From: Candidatus Endomicrobium neocapritermitis
Lineage (GTDB): Bacteria; Elusimicrobiota; Endomicrobiia; Endomicrobiales; Endomicrobiaceae
Length of the DNA stretch: 64,000 nucleotides
Reading direction: 5' to 3'
NCBI GenBank assembly: GCA_009778325.1
Contig: WRJZ01000054.1
Span: forward strand, 89,373-153,372
Below the pieces are notes generated by a model, which had not been told where the DNA came from, did no database searches, and saw only the letters and a program-made list of their open reading frames with translations. The position numbers and the translations under genes were made by a program. Of the stretch, positions 29,457-37,762 are shown piece by piece (within the stretch, counting starts at the first letter, position 1; each line of letters opens with the position of its first letter).

Positions 29457-29596
29457 AAGAAGCTGAGAAGCTGAGAAGTTGAGAGGTTGAGAAGTTGGGC
29501 AAAGGCTATTCCCCTTTATTTATAAAGGGGTGGCCGCAAAGCGGACGTGGTATTTGCTTTTGCTCAGCTTCCCAGCTTCTCAGCATCCCAACTTCT
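29457..29596. repeat. Tandem-repeat-armed hairpin E
   Basis: Left arm of GAAGCTGA/GAAGTTGA units, right arm the inverse (GCTCAGCTTCCCAGCTTC). The loop has GGGCAAAGGC plus CCCCTTTA-TT-TAAAGGGG and CCGCAAAGCGG hairpins. It lies between glmS and the RBS of guaA. Confidence 0.8.
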
Positions 29597-29611
29597 ATCA
29601 AGGGAGATAAT

Positions 29612-30577
29612 ATGTCAAATCTCAAAGGAACGATTGAAAAGTTCATAGAGGAATCTTGTGAAAACATCAAAGCGGAAGCCGCCGGACGTCCTGTTCTGTG
29701 CGCGCTTTCCGGCGGAGTTGATTCAGCCGTATGCGCCGTGCTTGCCCACCGCGCAGTAGGTGATAAACTTACCTGTCTGTTTGTTGACACGGGACTGATG
29801 CGTAAAAACGAAGGGGATCAGGTAACGGCGCTGTTTCGCGGCACATACGCGATAAACTTAATACGCGTTGACGCCGAAGAACGGTTTTTATCAAAGCTTA
29901 AAGGCGTAACCGAACCGGAGAGCAAGCGTAAAATTATCGGCGAGGAATTTATCCGCGTTTTCGAAGAGGAAGCAAAAAAACTCGGCAAAACGGGCTGCCT
30001 TGTGCAAGGGACTATTTACCCCGATATCATAGAGAGCGGAGCGGACGGACATAAACAGGTAAAAGCGCATCATAATGTGGGCGGCATGCCGCTGAATATT
30101 GAATTTGAGGCGGTGATTGAGCCTATAAAGATGCTGTATAAAGAAGAAGTCCGCGAATGCGCAAGGAAACTTGGTTTGCCGGCATCTTTTGCAAATCGTC
30201 AGCCTTTTCCTGGGCCCGGTCTGGCAGTGCGCTGCCTGGGCGAGCTGACAAAATCCAAGCTTGACCTTTTGCGCGACGCGGACGCTATTTTCCGGGAAGA
30301 AATAGAAAAAGCGGGACTGCAAAAAGAAATACAGCAGTATTTTGCCATTTTGCCCGGCGTTCAAAGCGTCGGCGTGCGAAACAATGAGCGGTGTTACGAG
30401 GAGACAATAGCGTTACGAGCCATATCCACAAAGGATTTTGTTACCGCCGGTTCCGCGCGTCTGCCGTATGAGCTGCTTGAAACGGCGGCAAGACGGATAA
30501 CTAACGAAGTAAAAGGCGTTAACAGAGTGGTGCTGGATATAACTCCGAAACCGCCGGCCACGATAGAGTGGGAATAA
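29612..30577 (+). CDS. guaA: GMP synthase ATP-pyrophosphatase subunit (stand-alone)
   Basis: 321 residues from ATG 29612 (AAGGGAG upstream); the frame extends 39 codons into hairpin E and that part is spurious. It carries the PP-loop [21 protein letters not shown], the [11 protein letters not shown] block, [15 protein letters not shown] and the C-terminal dimer domain with [11 protein letters not shown] and [11 protein letters not shown]. The N-terminal glutaminase domain (about 190 residues in the usual bacterial enzyme) is missing, as in the two-subunit archaeal form. Its glutaminase must be encoded elsewhere, or it uses free ammonia; none of the amidotransferases in this window is a recognisable GuaA glutaminase. 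Confidence 0.93.
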   Translation: MSNLKGTIEKFIEESCENIKAEAAGRPVLCALSGGVDSAVCAVLAHRAVGDKLTCLFVDTGLMRKNEGDQVTALFRGTYAINLIRVDAEERFLSKLKGVTEPESKRKIIGEEFIRVFEEEAKKLGKTGCLVQGTIYPDIIESGADGHKQVKAHHNVGGMPLNIEFEAVIEPIKMLYKEEVRECARKLGLPASFANRQPFPGPGLAVRCLGELTKSKLDLLRDADAIFREEIEKAGLQKEIQQYFAILPGVQSVGVRNNERCYEETIALRAISTKDFVTAGSARLPYELLETAARRITNEVKGVNRVVLDITPKPPATIEWE

Positions 30578-30593
30578 ACGGGAGATGTTAAAA

Positions 30594-30716
30594 GAGTGAA
30601 GAGTGAGGAGCGGAGAGTGAAGATACGGCAAAGATTTTTTACCGTCATTGCGAAGACAGCAGTTTTTGGTTGTATCTTCACTCTTCACTTTCCACTTTTC
30701 ACTCTGCCGTTAAAAA
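30594..30716. repeat. Tandem-repeat-armed hairpin F
   Basis: Left arm of GAGTGAAG units, right arm GTATCTTCACTCTTCACTTT, the approximate inverse. CGGCAAAG follows the left arm, TGCCGTT follows the right arm. It lies between guaA and the RBS of the DUF1846 gene. Confidence 0.8.
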
Positions 30717-30726
30717 GGAATCTCTA

Positions 30727-32211
30727 ATGAAAACCGGTTTTGACAATTCCTCTTATATGGAAAAACAGACGGAGCAGATACTTAAAAGAGCCGAGCAGTT
30801 TAACCATAAATTGTATCTTGAATTCGGCGGCAAGCTTTTTGACGATTACCATGCGGCAAGAGTTTTGCCGGGATTTAACGTAAACGGCAAAATTTTGCTT
30901 TTGGAAAAATTAAAAGAGAAAACCGAAATTATTATATGCATCAATGCGGCTGATATCGAGAGAAATAAAATAAGAGCCGATTTGGGAATCACTTACGATA
31001 CGGATGTTTTACGCCTCATCGATAACGTCAGAAAGATGGGACTTTACATAAGCAGCATTGTTATTACGCGATATAACGGACAGCCTTCTGCGGATATGTT
31101 TAAAAATAAACTTGAACGCAGAGGCGAAAAGGTGTATATTCATAAGCCGATTATAGGTTATCCGACAAACATTGAAACTATTGTAAGCGATAAAGGATAC
31201 GGAGCAAATCCGTATATAGAAACTACAAAACCGCTTGTAGTAGTTACGGCGCCCGGTCCGGGAAGCGGAAAAATGGGGACTTGTCTTTCCCAGATATATC
31301 ACGAGCATAAAAAAAATATCAAAGCTGGTTATGCTAAGTTCGAAACGTTTCCCGTATGGAATTTACCTTTAAATCACCCGGTAAATCTTGCTTACGAAGC
31401 GGCTACCGCGGATTTGAACGACATTAACGCGATCGACCCGTTTCATTTGGAAACGTACGGCAAAACGGCCGTGAATTATAACAGAGATATCGAAGTATTT
31501 CCGATTGTAAAAAACATACTTACAAAAATTATGAAAAGAGAGCATGTTTATAAGTCGCCTACGGACATGGGAGTAAACATGGCGGGATATTGCATTGCCG
31601 ACGACGACTTGGTAAGAGAAGCGGCCAAACAGGAAATTGTAAGAAGGTATTTTATAACATGCTGCAGTTATAAAGAAGGAAGAGCGGAAACCGGCGCGAT
31701 TGAAAAAATAGAAATTATAATGAAGCAGCTCGGCATATCCCAGGAATACGGATTGGCGGTAAAGCCCGCGTTGGAAAAATCAAAACAAAACGAATGCCCG
31801 GCTATGGCTTTGATTTTAAACGACGGAAGCATTATGACCGGAAAAACTACAAACGTTTTAACCGCGGCTTCAAGCCTTGTGTTAAACTGCGTTAAAAAAT
31901 CAGCGGGTATTCCCGACGATATTCATCTTATTTCGCCCGCCGTTTTAGAACCCATGCTGATGCTTAAAGAAAAAATTTTGCAGGATAAAAACCCTTTATT
32001 GAGCCTTGAAGAAGTATTAAACGCTTTGAGCATATGCGCCGCGACAAATCCTTTGGCTGAAAAGAGTCTTTTAAAACTTCATGATTTACAGGGATGCGTA
32101 GCCCACAGCTCGCACATGATATCAAAAGCGGATGAAAACGCGCTTAAAAAATTAGGAATAAATGTTACGTGCACTCCCGAATTCCCTTCGGACGATTTAT
32201 ATTATGTTTAG
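30727..32211 (+). CDS. DUF1846 (UPF0371) protein
   Basis: 494 residues from ATG 30727 (AAAGGA upstream), the usual DUF1846 length; the upstream open frame passes through hairpin F. It opens MKTGFDNSSYMEKQTEQIL and shows LEFGGKLFDDYHAARVLPGF, VVVTAPGPGSGKMGTCLSQ, SPTDMGVNMAGYC and GCVAHSSHMISKADENALKK. The P-loop-like GPGSGKMG suggests nucleotide binding; its function is not established. It lies downstream of guaA. The stop codon TAG spans the left target-site TA of MITE copy 3, so the last codon context comes from the insertion. Confidence 0.9.
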   Translation: MKTGFDNSSYMEKQTEQILKRAEQFNHKLYLEFGGKLFDDYHAARVLPGFNVNGKILLLEKLKEKTEIIICINAADIERNKIRADLGITYDTDVLRLIDNVRKMGLYISSIVITRYNGQPSADMFKNKLERRGEKVYIHKPIIGYPTNIETIVSDKGYGANPYIETTKPLVVVTAPGPGSGKMGTCLSQIYHEHKKNIKAGYAKFETFPVWNLPLNHPVNLAYEAATADLNDINAIDPFHLETYGKTAVNYNRDIEVFPIVKNILTKIMKREHVYKSPTDMGVNMAGYCIADDDLVREAAKQEIVRRYFITCCSYKEGRAETGAIEKIEIIMKQLGISQEYGLAVKPALEKSKQNECPAMALILNDGSIMTGKTTNVLTAASSLVLNCVKKSAGIPDDIHLISPAVLEPMLMLKEKILQDKNPLLSLEEVLNALSICAATNPLAEKSLLKLHDLQGCVAHSSHMISKADENALKKLGINVTCTPEFPSDDLYYV

Positions 32212-32480
32212 AGTGTGTTCACACATATTACGCACATGCGTTTGGTCAAAACAAGTCCAAATGCTAGGCGCGGTGACGAAGCAATAGCGAGACTATTGAT
32301 AGGAGCCGCAACATCGCAGTTGGGCTTGTTTTGGCCAAACCCGAAGGGCTGCGGCAGCTTTTTGGTAAATTTTCCTTTTTTTGCTTCGCAGATACGTCTC
32401 TGTATCTTTGGCGCAAAAAAAGTAAAATTTCCTCAAAAATCTTAGCAGCGCATGCGCGTAATATGTGTGAACACACTCTA
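32209..32480. mobile_element. MITE copy 3 (divergent arms, same fold)
   Basis: A 268-bp element (32211-32478) flanked by TA. Its inverted repeats, GAGTGTGTTCACACATATTA at the tip, differ from copies 1 and 2 at several places, yet left and right still match with one mismatch. Arm 2 is rewritten: a TTTTTTTGC/GCAAAAAAA stem with AGATAC-GTCTCT-GTATCT inside instead of CATAGC/GCTATG. The element fills the gap between the DUF1846 stop codon and the RBS of the hisH-like gene. Confidence 0.88.
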
Positions 32481-32490
32481 GAGGTTATAT

Positions 32491-33099
32491 ATGATAAGCA
32501 TTATAGATTATAAAGCCGGAAACGCGCCAAGCGTACTGCACGCGGTCAATCATCTCGGATACGAGGCTGTCCTTGCCCGTTATCCGGGCGATATCTCACG
32601 CGCCACGCATATTATTTTGCCTGGAGTAGGCAGCGCAAAAGCGACGATGGAATCTCTGCGCGAAATGGGTTTGATATCGGAATTGGAAAACGCGGTTTTG
32701 CAAAAAAAGATTCTGTTTCTGGGTATTTGCGTGGGTATGCAAATCCTTTTTGAGCATAGCGAGGAAGAAAATGCGGATTGCCTCGGATGGCTTAAAGGAC
32801 AGGTTGTAAAATTTGACGCTTCAAAAATCAGGGTTCCGCAAATGGGCTGGAATAATGTGAATCTTACAAAAACTCCGGTTTGCGAATCCCTCAATGAGTT
32901 TTTTTATTTCGTAAATTCCTATTACGCAAAGCCCAAAAATGAGTCAGACATATGGGGTTTAGCGGATTACGGCGGGCCGTTTGCGGCTGCAGTTCGCAAA
33001 GACAATATTTACGCGACCCAGTTTCATATAGAAAAAAGCGGCATTGCGGGACTTAACTTGTTAAACGGTTTTCTAAGCTTAAAGAACGGGGTAAGATAA
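32491..33099 (+). CDS. HisH-like glutamine amidotransferase
   Basis: A 202-residue class I glutaminase subunit. GAGG, just right of MITE copy 3, lies 6 nt before ATG. Catalytic residues are present: Cys80 in LGICVGMQ, His179 and Glu181 in QFHIEKS, plus the oxyanion-loop PGVGS. In IGP synthase this subunit feeds ammonia to HisF. It is coupled to the HisF-like gene by a TAATG overlap. No other his gene is in the window, and the cluster is otherwise purine and glutamine metabolism. The usual PHMGWN reads PQMGWN. Confidence 0.88.
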   Translation: MISIIDYKAGNAPSVLHAVNHLGYEAVLARYPGDISRATHIILPGVGSAKATMESLREMGLISELENAVLQKKILFLGICVGMQILFEHSEEENADCLGWLKGQVVKFDASKIRVPQMGWNNVNLTKTPVCESLNEFFYFVNSYYAKPKNESDIWGLADYGGPFAAAVRKDNIYATQFHIEKSGIAGLNLLNGFLSLKNGVR

Positions 33100-33881
33100 T
33101 GCTGACAAAACGGCTGATAGCATGCTTTGACATTATAAACGGAATGGTAACAAAAGCGGTGCGGTTTCAGGATAATATAAACATCGCTCCGGCGGAGGAA
33201 TTAGCCGGAACCATGTACGACGTGCAAATTGACGAGCTGATCTTTTACGATATTACTGCAAGCGCCGAAAAGCGCAGGATTGATATTGAAACCGTGAAAA
33301 AAGTAGCGCGGCGCGTCTTTATTCCTTTTACGGTCGGAGGAGGAATCAAAAATTTGGAAGATATGTATGAAGCTCTTAAAGCGGGAGCTGAAAAAATAAG
33401 CATTGATTCCATGGCTGTCAGAAACCCTAAAATTATTTCAGACGGCGCGAGAGCCTTCGGCTCGCAATGCATTGTATTGTCCACTCAGGTAAAAATGTCA
33501 AAACAAATGCCCAGCGGATATGAAGTCTATATAGACGGCGCCAGAGTTGCAACCGGCATGGACGCTATCGAATGGATAAAGCGCGCTCAGGAACTCGGCG
33601 CAGGAGAAATATGCCTAAACAGCATTGACAATGACGGCACTCTTTCCGGCTACGACCTTGAATTAATGAAGCTGGCGGAAGCTGCAGTATCTGTTCCTCT
33701 TATAGCTTCCGGAGGGGCAGGAACTCCCGAACATCTGAAAGAATTGTTTACGGATACGGATGCTCAGGCAGCTATAATAAGCAGTATGTTATACTCTCCG
33801 AGAATGGCAAAAAATTATACTGTCAACGAGCTTAAAAAATATATGATGCAAAACGGCATAAACGCGCGGCCGCTGAAATGA
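33099..33881 (+). CDS. HisF-like TIM barrel with altered catalytic site
   Basis: 260 residues, overlapping hisH by one base. It keeps the HisF frame: ACFDIINGMV with Asp11, FYDITAS, FTVGGGI, SIDNDGTLSGYD and IASGGAG phosphate-binding loops. But the general-acid Asp130 (usual VVAIDAKR) is Gln in VLSTQVKM, Asn103 is Asp (SIDSMAV), and the flexible loop 1 (usual LRDSGDPV) is replaced by NINIAPAE. Normal conversion of PRFAR to IGP plus AICAR is therefore doubtful. It could aminate another substrate with ammonia from its HisH partner. Placement directly before purS, purL and purQ suggests a nucleotide-related role; this is inference. Confidence 0.8.
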   Translation: MLTKRLIACFDIINGMVTKAVRFQDNINIAPAEELAGTMYDVQIDELIFYDITASAEKRRIDIETVKKVARRVFIPFTVGGGIKNLEDMYEALKAGAEKISIDSMAVRNPKIISDGARAFGSQCIVLSTQVKMSKQMPSGYEVYIDGARVATGMDAIEWIKRAQELGAGEICLNSIDNDGTLSGYDLELMKLAEAAVSVPLIASGGAGTPEHLKELFTDTDAQAAIISSMLYSPRMAKNYTVNELKKYMMQNGINARPLK

Positions 33882-33886
33882 AAGGC

Positions 33887-33986
33887 GGAAGTTCGGCAGC
33901 TCAGCAGCTCGGCAACGGCAAAAAGCAAAGACAAAACTACCAGAGCTGCTCCGGGCTTCTGAGCTGCCGAGCTGCTGAGCTTCTAA
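33887..33986. repeat. Tandem-repeat-armed hairpin G
   Basis: Left arm of GGCAGCTCAGCAGCTC units, right arm CTGAGCTGCCGAGCTGCTGA. CAACGGCAAAAAGCAAAG lies in the loop. It lies between hisF-like and the purS RBS. Confidence 0.8.
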
Positions 33987-33999
33987 AAAGGAGAAGTAA

Positions 34000-34497
34000 A
34001 TGGAATATGAAATAGAAATTTTGCCTAAAAAAGGTTTTACGGATTTGCACGGCGCGCGCGTTTTAAGCGACATAATGCAGGCCGGAATTAAGGATGTAAA
34101 AAAAACAGGCTATTCGCCCGTATACGCAATAGACGGCATAACCAAAGCTGAAGCGGATTTAATAGGCTGGGAGATTTTAAGCGATAAAATTACCGAAACT
34201 TTTTTTATAACTGAAAGTTCAACAACAGCAAAGGATCGCGGCTGTAAGGAACTATCTTCCGGCGGAGAAAAAGTGCATGCCATAGAAGTTTGGTTTAAAA
34301 AAGGCGTGACCGATACAGTTTCTGAAAGCGTTGTAAAAGCCATTAAAGATTTAGGCATAACCAAAGAAGTTAAAGTAAAAACAGGGCATATTTATTATAT
34401 TTACGGAGCTGTCGGCAAACAGGTTTTAGAAAAAATCGCAACTACGGTTTTGGCAAATACTTTAATTCAGGATTATAAAATAAATGAACTGCGTTAA
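34000..34497 (+). CDS. purS: Tandem PurS (two PurS domains in one chain)
   Basis: 165 residues, with AAGGAG 7 nt before ATG. PurS is normally about 80 residues and works as a dimer bridging PurL and PurQ. Here residues 1-75 (EYEIEILPKKGFTDLHG) and 90-165 (KVHAIEVWFKKGVTDT, ending ANTLIQDYKI) are each PurS-like, so one chain forms the pair, as in the N-terminal domain of large single-chain PurL. The 3' end overlaps purL by 14 bp. Glutamine-dependent FGAM synthase is thus PurS-PurL-PurQ. Confidence 0.85.
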   Translation: MEYEIEILPKKGFTDLHGARVLSDIMQAGIKDVKKTGYSPVYAIDGITKAEADLIGWEILSDKITETFFITESSTTAKDRGCKELSSGGEKVHAIEVWFKKGVTDTVSESVVKAIKDLGITKEVKVKTGHIYYIYGAVGKQVLEKIATTVLANTLIQDYKINELR

Positions 34498-36883
34498 TAT
34501 TGAAATTTTAAAACTTAATGACAAAGAGCTTATAAATCTGAGCAAAAAAAATACGCTTTCTTTAAACCTCAAAGAAATGAAAGCCGTGAAAAGCTATTTC
34601 AAAAAATTAAAACGCGACCCGACCGACGTTGAAATTGAAACTATCGCCCAAACGTGGAGCGAGCACTGCAAACATAAAACTTTAACTGGCGTTATAAACT
34701 ATAGCGGCGCGGATTCAAAAGGCAAAAAAGTAAATATTACATATAAAAACCTGCTTAAAGAAACAATTTTTAAAGCTACGGCGGAACTTAACAAAAAATG
34801 GTGCTTATCCGTTTTTAAAGATAATGCCGGCGTCATAGAATTTGATAAACTCAACGGAATCGCCTTTAAAGTTGAAACGCATAATCACCCTTCGGCGCTG
34901 GAGCCTTACGGCGGCGCGGCAACAGGCGTCGGCGGCGTTATAAGGGATATTTTAGGCGTAGGCCTTGGCGCCAAACCTTTAGCCAATACCGACGTGTTTT
35001 GTTTCGGAAATCCCGATACGCCCGCAAAAAAAGTGCCTGATGGCATGCACCACCCGAAGCGCATCGCGAAAGGCGTTGTCGCCGGAGTACGCGACTACGG
35101 CAACCGTATGGGCATACCAACGGTTAACGGCGGCGTTCATTTTGACGACGGATATATGGCTAACCCGTTAATTTACTGCGGCACTATGGGTATAATGCCA
35201 AAAAGCGCGATAGAAAAAAAAGTGAAATCCGGAGATTTTGTCGTCGTTGCCGGCGGACGCACGGGCCGCGACGGAATACACGGTGCGACTTTTTCATCGG
35301 CGGAACTCGACAAAGAATCAGATGTTTCCGCCGTACAAATCGGCAACCCCATAGTAGAAAAAAAAGTATTGGACACAATGCTTAAAGCGCGCGACTTAAA
35401 ACTTTACCGCGCGGTTACCGACTGCGGCGCGGGCGGGCTTTCAAGCGCCTGCGGGGAATTGGGCGAAAGTACGGGCGTACGCATAGAACTTGAGAAAGTA
35501 CCTTTAAAATATCAGGGATTAGCCCCTTGGGAAATTTGGATCAGCGAAGCTCAGGAAAGAATGGTTTTTGCAGTTCCGCCTAAAAACGTAAAAAAACTTT
35601 TAAATTTGTTTGACTGCGAAAATGTTGAAGCTACCGTTATAGGCAGATTCACTAACGATAAAAAACTGACGCTTGCTTATAACGGCAAAACAGTCGGACA
35701 ACTTGATATGGACTTTTTGCATAAAGGCGTGCCTAAAACCGCGGCATTTGCTAGATACGCACCGCTGAAAGAAACATTGCGAAAACCCGTAAAGTTTAAC
35801 GGTACAAGAATTAGAGAAAGCCTGAAGAAAGTTTTAGCGGATTCGGCGGTATGTTCCAAAGAACAAATTATCCGCCAGTACGACCACGAAGTGCAGGGAC
35901 AAACGATAGTTAAGCCTTTGCAAGGGTGCGCAATAAATATTTGGGGGCCGGGCGACGCTGCGGTAATTTGGCCTTATGCCGTAATAAAAAACACCAAAAA
36001 GGGTATTGTGCTTTCTAACGGAATTAATCATCAGTACGGTAAAGCCGACACTTACAAAATGACTGCATCTGCCATAGAAGAAGCTTTGAGAAACGCGGTT
36101 GCCGTCGGCGCTAATCCCGACAGGATTAGCGTACTTGATAATTTCTGCTGGGGAAACCCAGAAAAACCGGAAGTTTTGGGTTCTTTGGTACGTGCGGCGC
36201 AGGCTTGCTATGATATGTCCAAAAAATTCGGCGTACCTTTTATAAGCGGTAAAGACAGCTTGTATAACGAATATACTATCCGCGGAAAAACTTTTTCCAT
36301 ACCGCCCGCGCTCTTAATTTCCGCCATGGGCGTAATTGACAACGTTGAAAACACAATGACAATGAACTTTAAACGCGCCGGCAACCTCATAATGCTCTTA
36401 GGCATAACCCGCAATGAGCTTGGGCAAAGCGTGTTTAACAGAATAAACAAAATTTCAGGCGGCATTGCGCCGAACGTCTATCCCGAAGAATCTTTAAAAA
36501 TTATGCGCGGTATTTACAAAGCGGCTAATGCAGGTTTAATAGAAGCCTGCCACGACATAAGCGAAGGCGGATTAGCCGCCGCCGTAAGTGAAATGGCGTT
36601 TGCGGGCAGCCTCGGCGCAATAGTAAAACTCGGCGCGGTTTTAACAAAAGAAAATATGACTGACGCCGAAATATTGTTTTCGGAATCTAACGGCCGTTTT
36701 ATAATAGAAGTTAAGCCTGACAATGCTAAAAAAATAAAAGATATTTTTAAGGGCAGCGCAATAAGCATTGCAGGCGTTGTTACTGGCGACTGCAAAGTCG
36801 AATTCGGCAGCGATAAAGTTTACATAAGCGAAAAAACCGGCGTCTTGCGCAGCGCATGGCAAAACGCTTTGAATCTTTTTTAA
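34484..36883 (+). CDS. purL: Phosphoribosylformylglycinamidine synthase, PurL subunit
   Basis: 799 residues; ATG 34484 lies inside the end of purS (14-bp overlap). Seen: TWSEHCKHKTLTG, AFKVETHNHPSALEPYGGAA, TGVGGVIRDILG, GGRTGRDGIHGATFSSAEL, DCGAGGLSSACGELGE, and ISEGGLAAAVSEM. It turns FGAR, ATP and ammonia into FGAM; the ammonia comes from PurQ. The N-terminal 100 residues are linker plus the first helices, so the PurS-like part is on the separate upstream gene. It is followed by purQ 10 bp later. Confidence 0.95.
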   Translation: MNCVNIEILKLNDKELINLSKKNTLSLNLKEMKAVKSYFKKLKRDPTDVEIETIAQTWSEHCKHKTLTGVINYSGADSKGKKVNITYKNLLKETIFKATAELNKKWCLSVFKDNAGVIEFDKLNGIAFKVETHNHPSALEPYGGAATGVGGVIRDILGVGLGAKPLANTDVFCFGNPDTPAKKVPDGMHHPKRIAKGVVAGVRDYGNRMGIPTVNGGVHFDDGYMANPLIYCGTMGIMPKSAIEKKVKSGDFVVVAGGRTGRDGIHGATFSSAELDKESDVSAVQIGNPIVEKKVLDTMLKARDLKLYRAVTDCGAGGLSSACGELGESTGVRIELEKVPLKYQGLAPWEIWISEAQERMVFAVPPKNVKKLLNLFDCENVEATVIGRFTNDKKLTLAYNGKTVGQLDMDFLHKGVPKTAAFARYAPLKETLRKPVKFNGTRIRESLKKVLADSAVCSKEQIIRQYDHEVQGQTIVKPLQGCAINIWGPGDAAVIWPYAVIKNTKKGIVLSNGINHQYGKADTYKMTASAIEEALRNAVAVGANPDRISVLDNFCWGNPEKPEVLGSLVRAAQACYDMSKKFGVPFISGKDSLYNEYTIRGKTFSIPPALLISAMGVIDNVENTMTMNFKRAGNLIMLLGITRNELGQSVFNRINKISGGIAPNVYPEESLKIMRGIYKAANAGLIEACHDISEGGLAAAVSEMAFAGSLGAIVKLGAVLTKENMTDAEILFSESNGRFIIEVKPDNAKKIKDIFKGSAISIAGVVTGDCKVEFGSDKVYISEKTGVLRSAWQNALNLF

Positions 36884-36893
36884 AGGAATAATT

Positions 36894-37664
36894 ATGGCAA
36901 TGCCAAAAGCATTAATTATACGAACAGCCGGAACCAACTGCGATTTTGAAGCGCAAAAAGCGTTTGAACTTTGCGGCGCCAAGGCCGAACGAATACACGT
37001 TAACGAACTTCTGACGAGCGCTTCCAAAATTTTATCTTATGACATTTTGCTTGTTCCGGGCGGATTCAGTTACGGCGATGATATAGCCAGCGGTAAAATT
37101 TTAGCCAACGAAATTAAAAACAAGCTGGGCGACAAAATAAAAAGGTTTGCCCTTTCGGGAAAACCCGTAATAGGCATTTGCAACGGGTTTCAGGTGTTAG
37201 TTAAAATGGGGCTGCTTCCCGACCCGGAACTGTTTGATCAAACCGCGACGCTGTCTTACAATGATTCGGGAAGGTTTGAGTGCCGCTGGGTGTACCTGAA
37301 AAATGAAAAAAATAAATGTTTGTGGACTAAAGATCTGCCTGAAATTATAACGCTTCCCGTCGCGCACGGCGAAGGAAAATTTATAGCGGCAAATTCCGAA
37401 ACGCTTAAAGAAATTGAAGATAACAGCCAAGTCGTTTTCCGGTATGTTAATGCTGACGGCAGCAAAGCCGACTATCCTGCTGACCCTAACGGCTCGGTAA
37501 ACGCCATAAGCGGCATTTGTAATGATAAGGGAAATGTTTTCGGGCTTATGCCTCACCCAGAGCGTTATGTTTATGCCCTTCAGCATCCCGCCCGGGAAGG
37601 TTTTGACGGTAAATACGGCTGCGGTAAAAAAATCTTCCAAAACGCGGTTGATTATTTAAAATGA
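36894..37664 (+). CDS. purQ: Phosphoribosylformylglycinamidine synthase, PurQ subunit
   Basis: A 256-residue glutaminase with AAAGGAA 5 nt before ATG. Seen: LIIRTAGTNCDFEAQKAFE, VPGGFSYGDDIASGKI, the nucleophile Cys in IGICNGFQVL, and His-Glu in LMPHPERYVYAL. It provides ammonia to PurL. Its length (about 250) fits the longer PurQ type found in large FGAR amidotransferases. A solo MITE-like end follows 4 bp after the stop. Confidence 0.95.
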   Translation: MAMPKALIIRTAGTNCDFEAQKAFELCGAKAERIHVNELLTSASKILSYDILLVPGGFSYGDDIASGKILANEIKNKLGDKIKRFALSGKPVIGICNGFQVLVKMGLLPDPELFDQTATLSYNDSGRFECRWVYLKNEKNKCLWTKDLPEIITLPVAHGEGKFIAANSETLKEIEDNSQVVFRYVNADGSKADYPADPNGSVNAISGICNDKGNVFGLMPHPERYVYALQHPAREGFDGKYGCGKKIFQNAVDYLK

Positions 37665-37667
37665 CTT

Positions 37668-37691
37668 TAGGGCGTATCGACATATATGCCG
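37668..37691. repeat. Solo MITE-end-like sequence
   Basis: TAGGGCGTATCGACATATAT matches the outer end of MITE copies 1 and 2 at 18 of 20 bases, with no matching right end. The bases after it (TTTTCTCTGTTTTAAG, TCTCCC) resemble those just before MITE copy 1 (5333-5350), so it may be the leftover of a rearranged element. Confidence 0.45.
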
Positions 37692-37762
37692 TATTCAGGC
37701 TTTTCTCTGTTTTAAGTCTTCTCCCAACCTTGTCAATACTCTCATCCCATGTGTATTGTTTG

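Noticed and set aside
33099..33881. Ordinary hisF of histidine synthesis
   Set aside because: Asp130 is Gln and Asn103 is Asp, and no histidine gene is nearby; I kept only the fold-level name.
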